A DNA stretch of 64,000 bases from Pseudomonadota bacterium. GTDB lineage: Bacteria; Pseudomonadota; Gammaproteobacteria; Steroidobacterales; Steroidobacteraceae. The translations under genes and the position numbers were made by a program. The stretch covers positions 372,001-436,000 of the forward strand of contig JADIYJ010000027.1 in assembly GCA_016705325.1 (NCBI GenBank). The letters run 5' to 3'. Every line of letters starts with the position of its first letter. Position 1 is the stretch's first letter. Positions 52,775 to 61,490 of this stretch are shown piece by piece. Below the pieces are notes generated by a model, which did no database searches, was not told where the DNA came from, and worked only from the letters and a program-made list of their open reading frames with translations.

Positions 52775-55294
52775 ATGACGGATCGCCTGCCGCATTCCCG
52801 CCCCACCGTTCGCACCCTCGGCGCGGTGTTCGCCCTGTTTGTTGCCGTCGCCGGTCCGGTCAGCGCCCAGGCAGCATTGTTTGCGGGCACGGGCAGGACC
52901 GATGCACCGGCGGAGGCCGGGCCGAAGCCGACAGCGCCGGAACCGATCGCCGCCGGCGACATCCCGCTGCGCGCGGACGCGGACGAGCGCTTCGCGCAGG
53001 GTGTCGTCCAGCGCGCGCAAGGCAGGGATCCAAGCAAAAAACTGGGTGCCGAACTCGACGCCCTGACTGCCGGGATCGTCAAGCTGGCGAAGGTGTTCGA
53101 CAACGAGGACCTGAAGCAGCTCGCTGCAATCCGGCTCGAAAGCCTGGACAACCACTGGGAGTTCTACCAGCGCGAGCTCGATCGTTGGCGAACCAGACTC
53201 GACAGCACGACGAGCTCCTACACCGAAGACGCAGCGGAACTCGCCAGGCGGCGCGGCGCCTGGGAGGCGACGCGCCAGGCCATGCTGACGGGCGGCGTCA
53301 CTCCGGCGTTGATCGATCGCGTCAATGTGATCATCGACCAGTTCACGCTCGCGGAACGAGCGCTGTCGCGGCCGCTCGACGAACAGCTGAAGCTGCGCCG
53401 GCGCGCCAACACCGTGCAATCCAGCATCGACGCCGGCAGGAAGGGTGTCGACACGGCAATCGCCCACTACGACCGCCGGCTCGGCATGATCGATGCGACG
53501 CCCGTCTGGAAGGCCTGGAACGACACAAGGTTCAACGCAGCCGAGCTGAAGGGTACGGAAGCCGGCTTGCGTCTCGAGACGGCGTTCATGGAAGAATGGG
53601 GCGCCGCCAACCAGCCACGCCTGCGTGCCTACAAGTTCGGCGCGCTGGCTTTGCTGCCGCTCCTGCTCTGGCTCAGCCGGCGCAGCCGCAGGACGGCGAC
53701 GACAGAACCCTCGATGCAGGCCGCCGCGAAGGTGCTGCAGCGTCCGATTTCAGCCTGGCTGCTCCTGACCCTGATCGGCGTGCCGTTCGTTTTCCAGGAC
53801 GCACCGCTGGTACTGCACCAGACGGCGCTGCTGCTCGCACTGGTGCCGGTGTTACGGTTGCTGCCGCAGCGGGTGTTCGCGGTGCTCGGTCACTGGCCGG
53901 TCGTGGGCACCATCCTGTACCTGCTGTACCGGCTCAGCATCTTCCTGGTCGGCCAGCCGCTGCACTACCGTCTCTACACGCTCGCGCTCGCGCTGCTCAC
54001 GGCCGCGGTGCTGGTCTGGCTGCTGGTGTCGTCGAAGAACCGGCACGAGCGATCCGGCGCACCGGCGCCTCAGGGTATCGTCCGTGCGGTCGCATGGGGG
54101 GCGGTGGCCGCCTTGCTCACCGGAATCGTCGCCAACATCGTCGGCAACGTCTCGCTCGCCGAGGTGCTGACCGGCGCGGTGCTCGACAGCGCGTATGTGG
54201 GCCTCGCGCTGTATGCCGGCGCGAACGTGGTGTCCTCGATCCTCAGCCTGCTGCTGGCACGGCGCGAGATGACGCGCTTCCGCGTGATCACGCAGCACGC
54301 CGGGCCGCTGCTGGCGAGCATGAATAAACTTGTGATGTACACGGCGCTCACGGCGTGGATCGTCGTCACGCTGAACGAGTTCCGCGTCGCACGTCCGATT
54401 TTCGGCGCCGCCAGGGCGATCCTGACCCACCCGCTCGAGATCGGGCAGATTTCGGTGACCCTCGGCAGCATCCTGCTGTTCATCGTCTCGGTCTACGTCG
54501 CGTTCTGGGTCGCCCGCACGGTACGCATAGTCCTGCGCGACGAGATGTTGCCGAAAATGGATCTGCCGCGTGGCGTCGGCAACAGCATCTCGTCGCTCAG
54601 CTACTACGGCCTGGTGCTGATCGGCCTGTTGGTGGCGCTCGCGGCCGCAGGCTTCGAAACTTCGCAGTTTGCGCTCGTCTTCGGCGCGCTCGGCATCGGC
54701 ATCGGCCTCGGGCTGCAGAACGTGGTCAACAACTTCGTCTCGGGCCTGATCCTGATGTTCGAGCGCCCGATCCAGCCCGGCGACGTCGTCGAGGTGTCCG
54801 GCACCTCGGGCAAGGTGCGCGAAATCGGCATGCGTGCCACCACGCTGACGACGTTCGAAGGCGCCGACGTCGTCGTTCCGAACGGAACGCTGCTGTCGGA
54901 GAAGCTGATCAACTGGACGCTGAGCGACATGAACCGCCGCATCGACGTGGAAGTGGGCGTGGCTTATGGCTCGGATCCGCGGCGAGTGCTCGCGCTGCTG
55001 CGCGACGTGGCGCTCGCAACGCCCGGCATCACGCCCGAGCCCGCGCCGGCCATCGTCCTCAAGGGTTTCGGCCCGAGTTCGCTCGACTTCGGCATCCGCG
55101 CGTGGACGAACGATTTCGGGGACTGGGTTGCGATCCGCACCGAGATGACCGCACGCGTGTACGAGGCGCTGATGCAGGAAGGCATCGAGATTCCATTCCC
55201 GCAGCAGGCCGTCCACATCCGCAACGTGTCGCCAGCGAGCGGTCGGCAGTCCGCCGGCGCGATGCCGCCGCCGGACGCTCCCCGTTCCACGTAG
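52775..55294 (+). CDS. Large MscS-family mechanosensitive channel
   Basis: 839 residues. Signal peptide (TLGAVFALFVAVAGPVSAQA), a long periplasmic helical/coiled region (about 60-280), about nine further membrane helices, then the MscS pore and beta domain. The pore helix and hinge read FGALGIGIGLGLQNVVNN (about 648-665), followed by SGLILMFERPIQPGDVVEVS and IGMRATTLTTFEGADVVVPN. Build resembles the MscK/YbdG-size channels with extra sensory helices rather than small MscS. Protects against hypo-osmotic shock. The next gene starts 21 bases downstream. Confidence 0.9.
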   Translation: MTDRLPHSRPTVRTLGAVFALFVAVAGPVSAQAALFAGTGRTDAPAEAGPKPTAPEPIAAGDIPLRADADERFAQGVVQRAQGRDPSKKLGAELDALTAGIVKLAKVFDNEDLKQLAAIRLESLDNHWEFYQRELDRWRTRLDSTTSSYTEDAAELARRRGAWEATRQAMLTGGVTPALIDRVNVIIDQFTLAERALSRPLDEQLKLRRRANTVQSSIDAGRKGVDTAIAHYDRRLGMIDATPVWKAWNDTRFNAAELKGTEAGLRLETAFMEEWGAANQPRLRAYKFGALALLPLLLWLSRRSRRTATTEPSMQAAAKVLQRPISAWLLLTLIGVPFVFQDAPLVLHQTALLLALVPVLRLLPQRVFAVLGHWPVVGTILYLLYRLSIFLVGQPLHYRLYTLALALLTAAVLVWLLVSSKNRHERSGAPAPQGIVRAVAWGAVAALLTGIVANIVGNVSLAEVLTGAVLDSAYVGLALYAGANVVSSILSLLLARREMTRFRVITQHAGPLLASMNKLVMYTALTAWIVVTLNEFRVARPIFGAARAILTHPLEIGQISVTLGSILLFIVSVYVAFWVARTVRIVLRDEMLPKMDLPRGVGNSISSLSYYGLVLIGLLVALAAAGFETSQFALVFGALGIGIGLGLQNVVNNFVSGLILMFERPIQPGDVVEVSGTSGKVREIGMRATTLTTFEGADVVVPNGTLLSEKLINWTLSDMNRRIDVEVGVAYGSDPRRVLALLRDVALATPGITPEPAPAIVLKGFGPSSLDFGIRAWTNDFGDWVAIRTEMTARVYEALMQEGIEIPFPQQAVHIRNVSPASGRQSAGAMPPPDAPRST

Positions 55295-55314
55295 TCGTGC
55301 TGCTCGAGGCCGGG

Positions 55315-55968
55315 ATGCTGCAGGGTGGCGTCAGCATCGTCGCAGCGGTGCTCGGCGGCCTTGCACTTGCGGTCGCGTTGTACAGCGCTCCGTGGCGGAC
55401 CTGGCTCGGCGACAGCGAGCGTCAGTGGGTCTGGTTCGGGTCGATGGCGCTGCTGGTCGTCGTCTGGTCGATGAAGGCAGGCATCACGCCCGGGCTGTCG
55501 GTGCGTTTCCTGCTGGTGACCGCGCTGACGCTGATGCACGGCTGGCAGCTCGCCATCGTGGCCGGGGCGCTGGTGCTCGTGGTGCTCTCGGTCGTGGGCA
55601 TCGCGGACTGGCACCTCTATGGCGCCAACCTGCTCTGCATGGCCGTCGTGCCGGCGCTGTTCACGGCGTGGTTCCACGAACAGGTGCACGCGCGGCTGCC
55701 GCACAACTACTTCATCTACTTCTTCGTCACGACGTTCCTGGGTGCAGCGCTGGCCTTCAATCTCGCTGGCCTGCTGCGCGTCGGCCTGATTGCAGTGAGC
55801 GGGAACCTCGCCGCCACGCATGCGGGCCCCGAGTATTTTGCGATCCTGCCGCTGATGAGCTTCGGCGAAGCGGTCGTCAACGGCATGATCGTCGGCATGG
55901 CCGTCGTCTACTGTCCGCGCTGGGTGATGAGCTTCGACGACCGGCTGTACCTGGCGAAGGGTCAGTAG
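55315..55968 (+). CDS. CbiM-like energy-coupling-factor transporter permease
   Basis: 217 residues, six to seven membrane helices. Starts at ATG 55315 (a GTG at 55297 is in frame). No CbiM metal-binding N-terminus (MHIPDG) is present. The overall order (WRTWLGDSERQWVWFGSMAL; SVRFLLVTALTLMHGWQLAI; HNYFIYFFVTTFLGAALAFN; LMSFGEAVVNGMIVGMAVVY, ending in a Trp-containing tail) matches the stand-alone ECF permease-like proteins of Gammaproteobacteria. No ATPase partner is nearby. Transported ion or molecule unknown. Confidence 0.78.
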   Translation: MLQGGVSIVAAVLGGLALAVALYSAPWRTWLGDSERQWVWFGSMALLVVVWSMKAGITPGLSVRFLLVTALTLMHGWQLAIVAGALVLVVLSVVGIADWHLYGANLLCMAVVPALFTAWFHEQVHARLPHNYFIYFFVTTFLGAALAFNLAGLLRVGLIAVSGNLAATHAGPEYFAILPLMSFGEAVVNGMIVGMAVVYCPRWVMSFDDRLYLAKGQ

Positions 55969-56012
55969 CGCGAACTGGCCGCGCAGCACGCTTCCGGGAA
56001 GGGGCGGGTGCG

Positions 56013-56018
56013 ATAGAA
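56013..56018 (+). promoter_or_regulatory. Possible -10 element of the zinc-ribbon gene
   Basis: TAGAAT in the context GCGATAGAATGGGG, about 35 bases before the start codon. The same TAGAAT motif in CCCTAGAATGCC occurs before rimO (57085-57090). No clear -35 box in either case. Confidence 0.35.
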
Positions 56019-56052
56019 TGGGGCTTCGCTTTTCCCGCAACTCCTCACACCC

Positions 56053-56319
56053 ATGCCTACCTACGACTACCACTGCCCCGCCAACGGTCGCATCGTCGAA
56101 GTCAGCCACAAGATGGCCGACAGGATTTCGACGTGGAACGAACTCTGCCGCCTGGCCGGGCTGCCGCTCGATGGCACGTCCGGCAAGGCCAGGGTGGAGA
56201 AGCTGATGAGCGCGAGCGGCGTCGTGCACGTCGGATCGCTCGGCAGCGGCTACGAAAGACCGTGTGACACGGGCCCGTGCGGCGGTGGTGGTTGCGGCGG
56301 CGGCGGCTGCGAGTTCTGA
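56053..56319 (+). CDS. Zinc-ribbon protein (FmdB-like)
   Basis: 88 residues. N-terminus MPTYDYHCPANGRIVEVSHK as in FmdB-type putative regulators, with VSHKMADRISTWNELCRLAG in the middle. The C-terminus is a Gly/Cys-rich segment (PCDTGPCGGGGCGGGGC) likely to bind metal. Only one Cys is present in the N-terminal part, so the usual CxxC knuckle is incomplete there. Role unknown. The antisense pirin frame runs across it, which I regard as an artefact of a lost pirin stop. Confidence 0.8.
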   Translation: MPTYDYHCPANGRIVEVSHKMADRISTWNELCRLAGLPLDGTSGKARVEKLMSASGVVHVGSLGSGYERPCDTGPCGGGGCGGGGCEF

Positions 56320-57051
56320 CAACCCGGGTCGACCGTAGCAGCCAGTCGGCGCCGGCAGGCAGGTCGAACACGATCACTGCGGCTGCCTCGCCAGAGCCAA
56401 GACGCAACTCAGGTTCACCGGTCAGCTTCAGCGCGTCGCCTGCCTCGAGCACTTCGCCGTTGGCAACGATGCGAGCGCACGCGACGTGGATCCAGATCAG
56501 TCGTCCACGCGCGACCTGCAGCTGCCCCTGCTCCGGACCGTCGAAAAGTCCCGCATACACCTGCGCGTCCTGATGAATGTGAACAGACCCCTGCACCCCG
56601 CCAGGCGATGCAATGAGACACAGGCGGCCGCGCTGCTCGGCCTCGCCGAAACGCGTTTCCTCGTACCCCGCGGGAATGCCGACGACGTTCGGCAGGATCC
56701 AGATCTGCAGGAAGCGCGCGGGTTGCTGCTGCGACCCGTTGAATTCGCTGTGCTGCACGCCGCTGCCGGCACTCATCCGCTGCACGTCGCCGGGGCGGAT
56801 CGTTGAGCTTGTCCCGGTCGAGTCCTTGTGCGCGAGATCTCCCTCAAGCACGTAGCTGAGGATCTCCATGTCGCGGTAACCGTGGGTGCCAGAACCCGCG
56901 CCTGGCACGACCCGGTCCACGTTGATCACGCGCAGCGGTCCGAAGTGGACGTGCGCGGATCGTGGTAACCCGCGAACGAGAACGAGTGGCAGGACTGGAG
57001 CCAGCCGTGGTTGGCAAAGCCCCGCTCCTGGCTGCGTCGAATCTCGGCCAC
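56102..57051 (-). CDS. Pirin-family protein (frameshifted, C-terminal end uncertain)
   Basis: Cupin-fold pirin. Start GTG at 57051 (VAEIRRSQERGFANHGWLQS), with AGGAG 10 bases upstream; the ATG at 57058 is in another frame. One missing base near 56955 joins GYHDPR to HVHFGPLRVINVDRV. Then the Fe-binding region GTHGYRDMEILSYVLEGDLA, IRPGDVQRMSAGSGVQHSEF and FLQIWILP. The family normally ends soon after VIVFDLP (about 56365). Here the frame runs on as an Arg-rich tail to 56102, antisense to the zinc-ribbon gene, so a second indel probably hides the real stop near 56330. Pirins act as quercetinases or redox-linked regulators; which is unknown. Confidence 0.75.
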
Positions 57052-57091
57052 GCGCCATCTCCTGTGAATGACCGCATATTGCCCTAGAATG

Positions 57092-57199
57092 CCCCCTCCT
57101 CCTCCTCCTCCTCCTCCTCCTCCTCCTCCTCCTCCCTTCCGCCCCTTCCGCCCCTTCCGCCCCTTCCGCCCCTTCCTCCCCTTCCTCGCCTTCCTCCCT
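57092..57199 (+). repeat. Polypyrimidine simple-sequence repeats before rimO
   Basis: About 13 CCT triplets (57095-57135), then four copies of a 9-mer TTCCGCCCC-type unit (57137-57176) and related CCTTCC runs up to the start of rimO. Nearly all pyrimidine on the coding strand. It forms the rimO leader, or, if translation began at the ATG at 57089, a poly-Pro tract. Confidence 0.85.
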
Positions 57200-58524
57200 T
57201 GCCCCCCCCTCCCCGCATCGGCTTCGTCTCCCTCGGCTGCCCCAAGGCGCTGGTGGACTCCGAACGCATCCTGACGCGCCTGCGCGCCGAGGGCTATGAC
57301 GTCGTCGGCACGTACGAGGACGCGAACCTCGTCGTCGTCAACACCTGCGGTTTCATCGACGACGCCGTGCACGAATCGCTCGACGCGATCGGCGAGGCCC
57401 TGGCGCGCAACGGCAAGGTGATCGTGACCGGATGCCTGGGCGCGCGTCCGGAGACGATCACCGATCGTCACCCGACGGTACTGAAAGTCACCGGCGCGCA
57501 CGCCTACGAGCAAGTCGTGCAGGCCGTGCACGAGCAGCTGCCGCCGCTGCACGATCCGTTCGTGGACCTCGTGCCGCCGCAGGGCATCCGGCTAACCCCG
57601 CGGCACTACGCGTATCTCAAGATTGCCGAGGGCTGCAATCACCGCTGCACGTTCTGCATCATCCCCTCGCTGCGGGGCGACCTGACGAGCCGCCCGATCG
57701 GCGAGGTAATGCTTGAAGCCGAGCGTCTCGTGAAAGCCGGGGTTAAGGAACTGCTGGTGATCTCGCAGGACACGAGTGCCTACGGCGCCGACCTCAAGTA
57801 CGCCACGGGTTTCTGGGGCGGCAAGCCGGTGAAGGCGAAGTTCGTGGACCTCGCGCGTGCTCTCGGGTCACTCGGCGCCTGGGTGCGCATGCACTACGTC
57901 TACCCGTACCCGCACGTCGACGACGTGATCCCGTTGATGGCCGACGGCAGGATCCTGCCCTACCTCGACATCCCGTTCCAGCACGGCAGCCCGCGCGTGC
58001 TGAAGCTCATGAAGCGTCCGGCGCACGCCGAGAACACGCTCGAGCGCATCCGTCGGTGGCGCGAAATGTGCCCCGACATCACGCTGCGCAGCACGTTCAT
58101 CGTCGGCTTCCCCGGCGAAACGGCAGCGGATTTCGCGTTGCTGCTCGACTGGCTGCGGCAAGCCCGGCTCGATCGCGTCGGTTGCTTCAAGTATTCGCCG
58201 GTCGAGGGTGCTGCGGCCAACGCACTACCCGATCCTGTGCCCGAAGAAGTGAAGGAAGAGCGGCTCGGGCGCTTCATGGAAGTGGCGGCGGCGATCAGCG
58301 CGGAAAAGCTGGCCGCAAAGCTTGGCAAGCGGATGCGCGTCCTCGTCGATCACGTCGACCCGGCCGAAGGCGCGATTGCGCGCTCGGCGGCCGACGCACC
58401 GGAAATCGATGGTGTCGTGCGCATCCACAGGCCCGGCAAGAAGCTCCAGGCCGGCGACTGGGCCGATGTCCAGATCACCGGCGCCGATGCCTACGACCTG
58501 CAGGCCAGGATCGCGCGCTCCTGA
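57199..58524 (+). CDS. rimO: Ribosomal protein uS12 methylthiotransferase
   Basis: About 441 residues. N-terminal UPF0004 domain with RIGFVSLGCPKALVDSERIL and NTCGFIDDA (cluster Cys residues), radical SAM motif CNHRCTFCIIPSLRG (about 150), STFIVGFPGE and a C-terminal TRAM domain (VLVDHVDPAEGAIARSAADA). It adds a methylthio group to Asp of ribosomal protein S12 using two Fe-S clusters. No ordinary start exists: the frame opens at TTG 57199, just before PPPPRIGF, without a Shine-Dalgarno. An ATG at 57089 lies in another frame across the repeat, so an indel in the repeat could have separated the gene from it. Confidence 0.93.
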   Translation: MPPPPRIGFVSLGCPKALVDSERILTRLRAEGYDVVGTYEDANLVVVNTCGFIDDAVHESLDAIGEALARNGKVIVTGCLGARPETITDRHPTVLKVTGAHAYEQVVQAVHEQLPPLHDPFVDLVPPQGIRLTPRHYAYLKIAEGCNHRCTFCIIPSLRGDLTSRPIGEVMLEAERLVKAGVKELLVISQDTSAYGADLKYATGFWGGKPVKAKFVDLARALGSLGAWVRMHYVYPYPHVDDVIPLMADGRILPYLDIPFQHGSPRVLKLMKRPAHAENTLERIRRWREMCPDITLRSTFIVGFPGETAADFALLLDWLRQARLDRVGCFKYSPVEGAAANALPDPVPEEVKEERLGRFMEVAAAISAEKLAAKLGKRMRVLVDHVDPAEGAIARSAADAPEIDGVVRIHRPGKKLQAGDWADVQITGADAYDLQARIARS

Positions 58525-58544
58525 CATTCCTGGAACACACCCGC

Positions 58545-60257
58545 ATGACACACCGATCGGTCTTTGCCGTCGTGGCCGCCCTGGCCACGGCACTCCTCCC
58601 GCCTGTGACCGCGTTCGCGCAGCAACCCGCGCCGACAGTTACGGTTCCACCGGTCACCGCCGCCGCCAATCCGCTGGCCGAAGCCATCCGCGACCGCATC
58701 GATCATCTGCGCTACGAGAAGCAGCACGACGTGCGCGGCGCCCGCGTCATCCTCGACGAGCCGGTTGCAAAATATTACGAGGCGCAGCAGTTCCAGCCGG
58801 CCTGGCAGGACCCGGCGAGACTCGACCAGCTCGTCGCGAGCATCGAAGACCTGCGCAACGACGGTCTGGATCCCAACGACTACCACGTCGAAGCGCTTCG
58901 CTCGTACCGTCTCGACGTGCGCATGCAGTCGCCGCTGACGCTGCAGGACCGCGCCGACCTGGAGCTGCTCGCGACCGACGCGTTCATGCTGGGCCTGTAC
59001 CACGTCTTCGTCGGCAAGGTGGATCCGGTCAAGCTGAGCTCGCAGTGGAACTTCTCGCAGCGCCCGCTCCCCTCGTTCGAAGAGGTCATGCAGCATTTTT
59101 CTGAGCGTCTTGCCGCCGGCGAAATTCGCGCAGCCTTCGACAGCGCGCGTCCGTCGCATGTCTGGTATCAGCGTGGTCGTGAACGCCTGCAGGAATACCG
59201 TGCAATCGCCGCGGCCGGTGGCTGGCCGATCCTTCCGGATGGCCCCACGTTGAAACCCGGCATGAGCGACACGCGCGTGCCGGTGTTGCGCAAGCGACTG
59301 GAAGTCACGCGAGATCTGGTGCAGGCACCGGGCGCCACCGCGACCACCGACCCCAACCTCTACGACGCGCCGCTCGAGCAGGCGGTAAGGGCCTTCCAGG
59401 AACGTCATGGCCTGACGCCGGACGCCGCGATCGGACCCGGCACCCGCGCCGCAATGAACGTGCCGGTAGCGCAGCGTATCGACCAGATCCGCGTCAATCT
59501 CGAGCGCGGCCGCTGGACACTGCACGAGATCAAGGGCGAGTTCGTGCTGGTCGACGTCGCTGGTTTCTACGTGAGCTACTTCCGCAACGACGAACCCATC
59601 TGGACGTCAAAAGTCGTCGTTGGCCGGGACCAACGCGAAACGCCGATCTTCCGCTCGAAAATCACCTACGTCGTGTTCAATCCGACGTGGACCATTCCGC
59701 CGGGCATCCTGGTCAAGGACAAGCTGCCCGAGCTGAGGCGCAACCCCGGCGCGCTGAAACGAATGAACATCCGCGTGCTCGACCGCAGTGGGCGCGAAGT
59801 GAATCCCTATTCGGTCAACTGGAACCAGTACGGGCCTTCGCGCTTGCCGCCGTACCAGTTCGTGCAGGATCCCGGCCCGAACAATGCGCTTGGCCTGGTC
59901 AAGATCATGTTTCCCAATCCCTACCTCGTGTATCTGCACGATTCGCCGGCGAAGTCGCTGTACGAGCAGGACCAGCGCACCTTCAGCTCGGGCTGCATCC
60001 GCGTGCAGCAGCCGTTCGAACTCACGGAGCTCGTGCTGAACGACCCGCAGTGGAACCGGCAGAGGATCGACGCGGTGATCGCGACGAAGGAGACACGAAC
60101 GGTCAACCTGAAGACGCCGGTTCCGGTGCTGCTCCTGTACTGGACTGCCCAGCCGCGACCGGATGGCCAGGTGATTTTCCGTAACGACGTCTATGGTCGA
60201 GATCCGCCGACGCTTGCGGCACTCGACAGCGACTTCCGCGTGCCGGTCGTCAACTGA
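58545..60257 (+). CDS. L,D-transpeptidase (YcbB/LdtD-like)
   Basis: 570 residues. Signal peptide ends VTAFAQQ. Scaffold domain (about 60-240, FQPAWQDPARLDQLVASIED), peptidoglycan-binding helices (about 255-305, AVRAFQERHGLTPDAAIGPG), then a YkuD domain with His in VYLHDSPAK and the catalytic Cys in FSSGCIRVQQP (about 485). Forms 3-3 cross-links in the cell wall or attaches proteins to it in the periplasm. The start is 20 bases after the rimO stop; a terminator follows. Complete and well conserved. Confidence 0.92.
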   Translation: MTHRSVFAVVAALATALLPPVTAFAQQPAPTVTVPPVTAAANPLAEAIRDRIDHLRYEKQHDVRGARVILDEPVAKYYEAQQFQPAWQDPARLDQLVASIEDLRNDGLDPNDYHVEALRSYRLDVRMQSPLTLQDRADLELLATDAFMLGLYHVFVGKVDPVKLSSQWNFSQRPLPSFEEVMQHFSERLAAGEIRAAFDSARPSHVWYQRGRERLQEYRAIAAAGGWPILPDGPTLKPGMSDTRVPVLRKRLEVTRDLVQAPGATATTDPNLYDAPLEQAVRAFQERHGLTPDAAIGPGTRAAMNVPVAQRIDQIRVNLERGRWTLHEIKGEFVLVDVAGFYVSYFRNDEPIWTSKVVVGRDQRETPIFRSKITYVVFNPTWTIPPGILVKDKLPELRRNPGALKRMNIRVLDRSGREVNPYSVNWNQYGPSRLPPYQFVQDPGPNNALGLVKIMFPNPYLVYLHDSPAKSLYEQDQRTFSSGCIRVQQPFELTELVLNDPQWNRQRIDAVIATKETRTVNLKTPVPVLLLYWTAQPRPDGQVIFRNDVYGRDPPTLAALDSDFRVPVVN

Positions 60258-60261
60258 CGCT

Positions 60262-60306
60262 AAAAAGAAGGCCGGCGAACCTTGTGGTAGCCGGCCGAAT
60301 TTTCAC
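60262..60306 (+). terminator. Rho-independent terminator after the L,D-transpeptidase gene
   Basis: GGCCGGC (60270-60276) pairs with GCCGGCC (60290-60296), followed by GAATTTT. A5 upstream of the stem could allow partial function on the minus strand. Confidence 0.75.
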
Positions 60307-60423
60307 GCAGGAGGAAAAACGTACCGGGCCTAGGTTGCTCCCTGAACATTTTTCCGGCTTCCGGACTATCCACCTTGCCATAGGGGTAAATTACTAGGCG
60401 GGATGGACGCGCCTGCGCGCCGG

Positions 60424-60909
60424 TCAGTGGTGGTGACCGCCGGCCCCGTGCACGTGGCCGTGCTCGAGTTCTTCCTGCGTGGCTTCGCGCACCTCGGTGA
60501 TCTCGACTTCGAAGTTGAGGTGCTCGCCTGCCAGCGGATGGTTGCCATCGACGGTGACCATGTCGCCCTGGATGCCCGTGACCGTCACCATGCGCGCGTG
60601 ACCGTCGGACGTCTGGGCCTGGAACTGCATGCCGGGCTTCAGGTTCGGGACCTTGCCGAACGAGCGCTTCGGCACGCGCTGGATCAGTTCCGCGTCGCGT
60701 TCGCCGTAGCCATCGGCCGGCGCGATCTTGACGCTGAGCCTTGCGCCCGACGCCTTGCCTTCGAGTTCGCGTTCGAGGCCCGGAATCAGGTTGCCGTGGC
60801 CGTGGATGTACGCGAGCGGCTCGCCGCCCGCTGAGCTGTCAAGCACTTTGCCCTCATCGTTGGTGAGGGTGTAGTGGATCAGCACGACTTTGTCCGCAGC
60901 AACGACCAT
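60424..60909 (-). CDS. slyD: FKBP-type peptidyl-prolyl isomerase SlyD
   Basis: 161 residues. FKBP fold with IF insert: VLIHYTLTNDEGKVLDSSAG, EPLAYIHGHGNLIPGLEREL, then the insert region DGYGERDAELIQRVPKRSF and VDGNHPLAGEHLNFEVEITE. The C-terminal tail is His-rich (HGHVHGAGGHHH), as in SlyD proteins that bind Ni2+ and assist hydrogenase or other metal centres. Cytoplasmic folding factor. Its leader is a polypurine (polypyrimidine on the coding strand) tract of about 110 bp. Confidence 0.93.
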   Translation of the reverse strand: MVVAADKVVLIHYTLTNDEGKVLDSSAGGEPLAYIHGHGNLIPGLERELEGKASGARLSVKIAPADGYGERDAELIQRVPKRSFGKVPNLKPGMQFQAQTSDGHARMVTVTGIQGDMVTVDGNHPLAGEHLNFEVEITEVREATQEELEHGHVHGAGGHHH

Positions 60910-60923
60910 GAAGCGACTCCGGA

Positions 60924-61034
60924 GTTGGGAAGGGGGAAGAGGAAGGGAGGAAGGGAGGAAGGATAGGAAGGGAGGAAGGATAGGAAGGGAAGAAGAAGAA
61001 GAAGAAGAAGGAGAAGAAGAAGAAGAAGAAGAAG
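60924..61034 (-). repeat. Polypurine/polypyrimidine simple repeats before slyD
   Basis: On the plus strand almost pure purine, broken by T only at two points (60964, 60981): GGAAGGGA-type units followed by GAA triplets. On the slyD coding strand it is TTC triplets then CCTTCC units, ending 15 bases before the start codon. Same two-part design as the rimO leader with a different triplet. Confidence 0.85.
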
Positions 61035-61041
61035 AACGGAC

Positions 61042-61449
61042 TCAGACGGGCAGCCCGTCCTTGAGCTTGAGCCAACCGCGCGCGACGCGATAAATGACCC
61101 AGACGCCGACGATGAAGATGCCGATCGGGAACGTGACGAACCCGACCAGCACGAAGAACAGGGGCAGCGACAACAGGAAGACGACCGTGACCCAGAGCGC
61201 GGCGAACCAGAACGTGCGCAGCTGCCAGGCGAAGTGCGATTCCAGATGGGTGCCACGGGCATCGCTGCGGCGGACGTAGTTCATCACCACGGCAACGATC
61301 GACGGCAGGCCGAACACGAATGCCGTGGCGATGAACGCCGAGCCGAACATGCCGATCAGGGCGCTCGCCGCGTGCAGCGCATACATCCAGTGGGTATAGC
61401 TGACGAGCGAGGCGTCTGCGATTTTCAGCGAAGAAGCCGGTGAGTTCAT
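61042..61449 (-). CDS. Small membrane protein, DUF4870-like
   Basis: 135 residues, three to four membrane helices (ASALIGMFGSAFIATAFVFG; TFWFAALWVTVVFLLSLPLF; VGFVTFPIGIFIVGVWVIYR). The sequence SHFAWQLRTFW before the third helix and YRVARGWLKLKDGLP at the end are typical of a widespread proteobacterial family related to DUF4870/Tic20. Function unknown. The slyD leader repeat starts 8 bases after its stop, so slyD may be co-transcribed. Confidence 0.75.
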   Translation of the reverse strand: MNSPASSLKIADASLVSYTHWMYALHAASALIGMFGSAFIATAFVFGLPSIVAVVMNYVRRSDARGTHLESHFAWQLRTFWFAALWVTVVFLLSLPLFFVLVGFVTFPIGIFIVGVWVIYRVARGWLKLKDGLPV

Positions 61450-61490
61450 CGATTTTTCGCCCTTGGGAGCGGTGCCGTGGGGTGCCTATC

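Noticed and set aside
54964..56322. 452-codon minus-strand frame across the MscS end, ECF permease and zinc-ribbon genes
   Set aside because: Crosses three good plus-strand genes, with no start signal or recognisable domain.
57068..57274. Poly-proline protein of 68 residues from the repeat tract
   Set aside because: Encoded by simple repeats and runs into rimO out of frame; no support as a separate gene.
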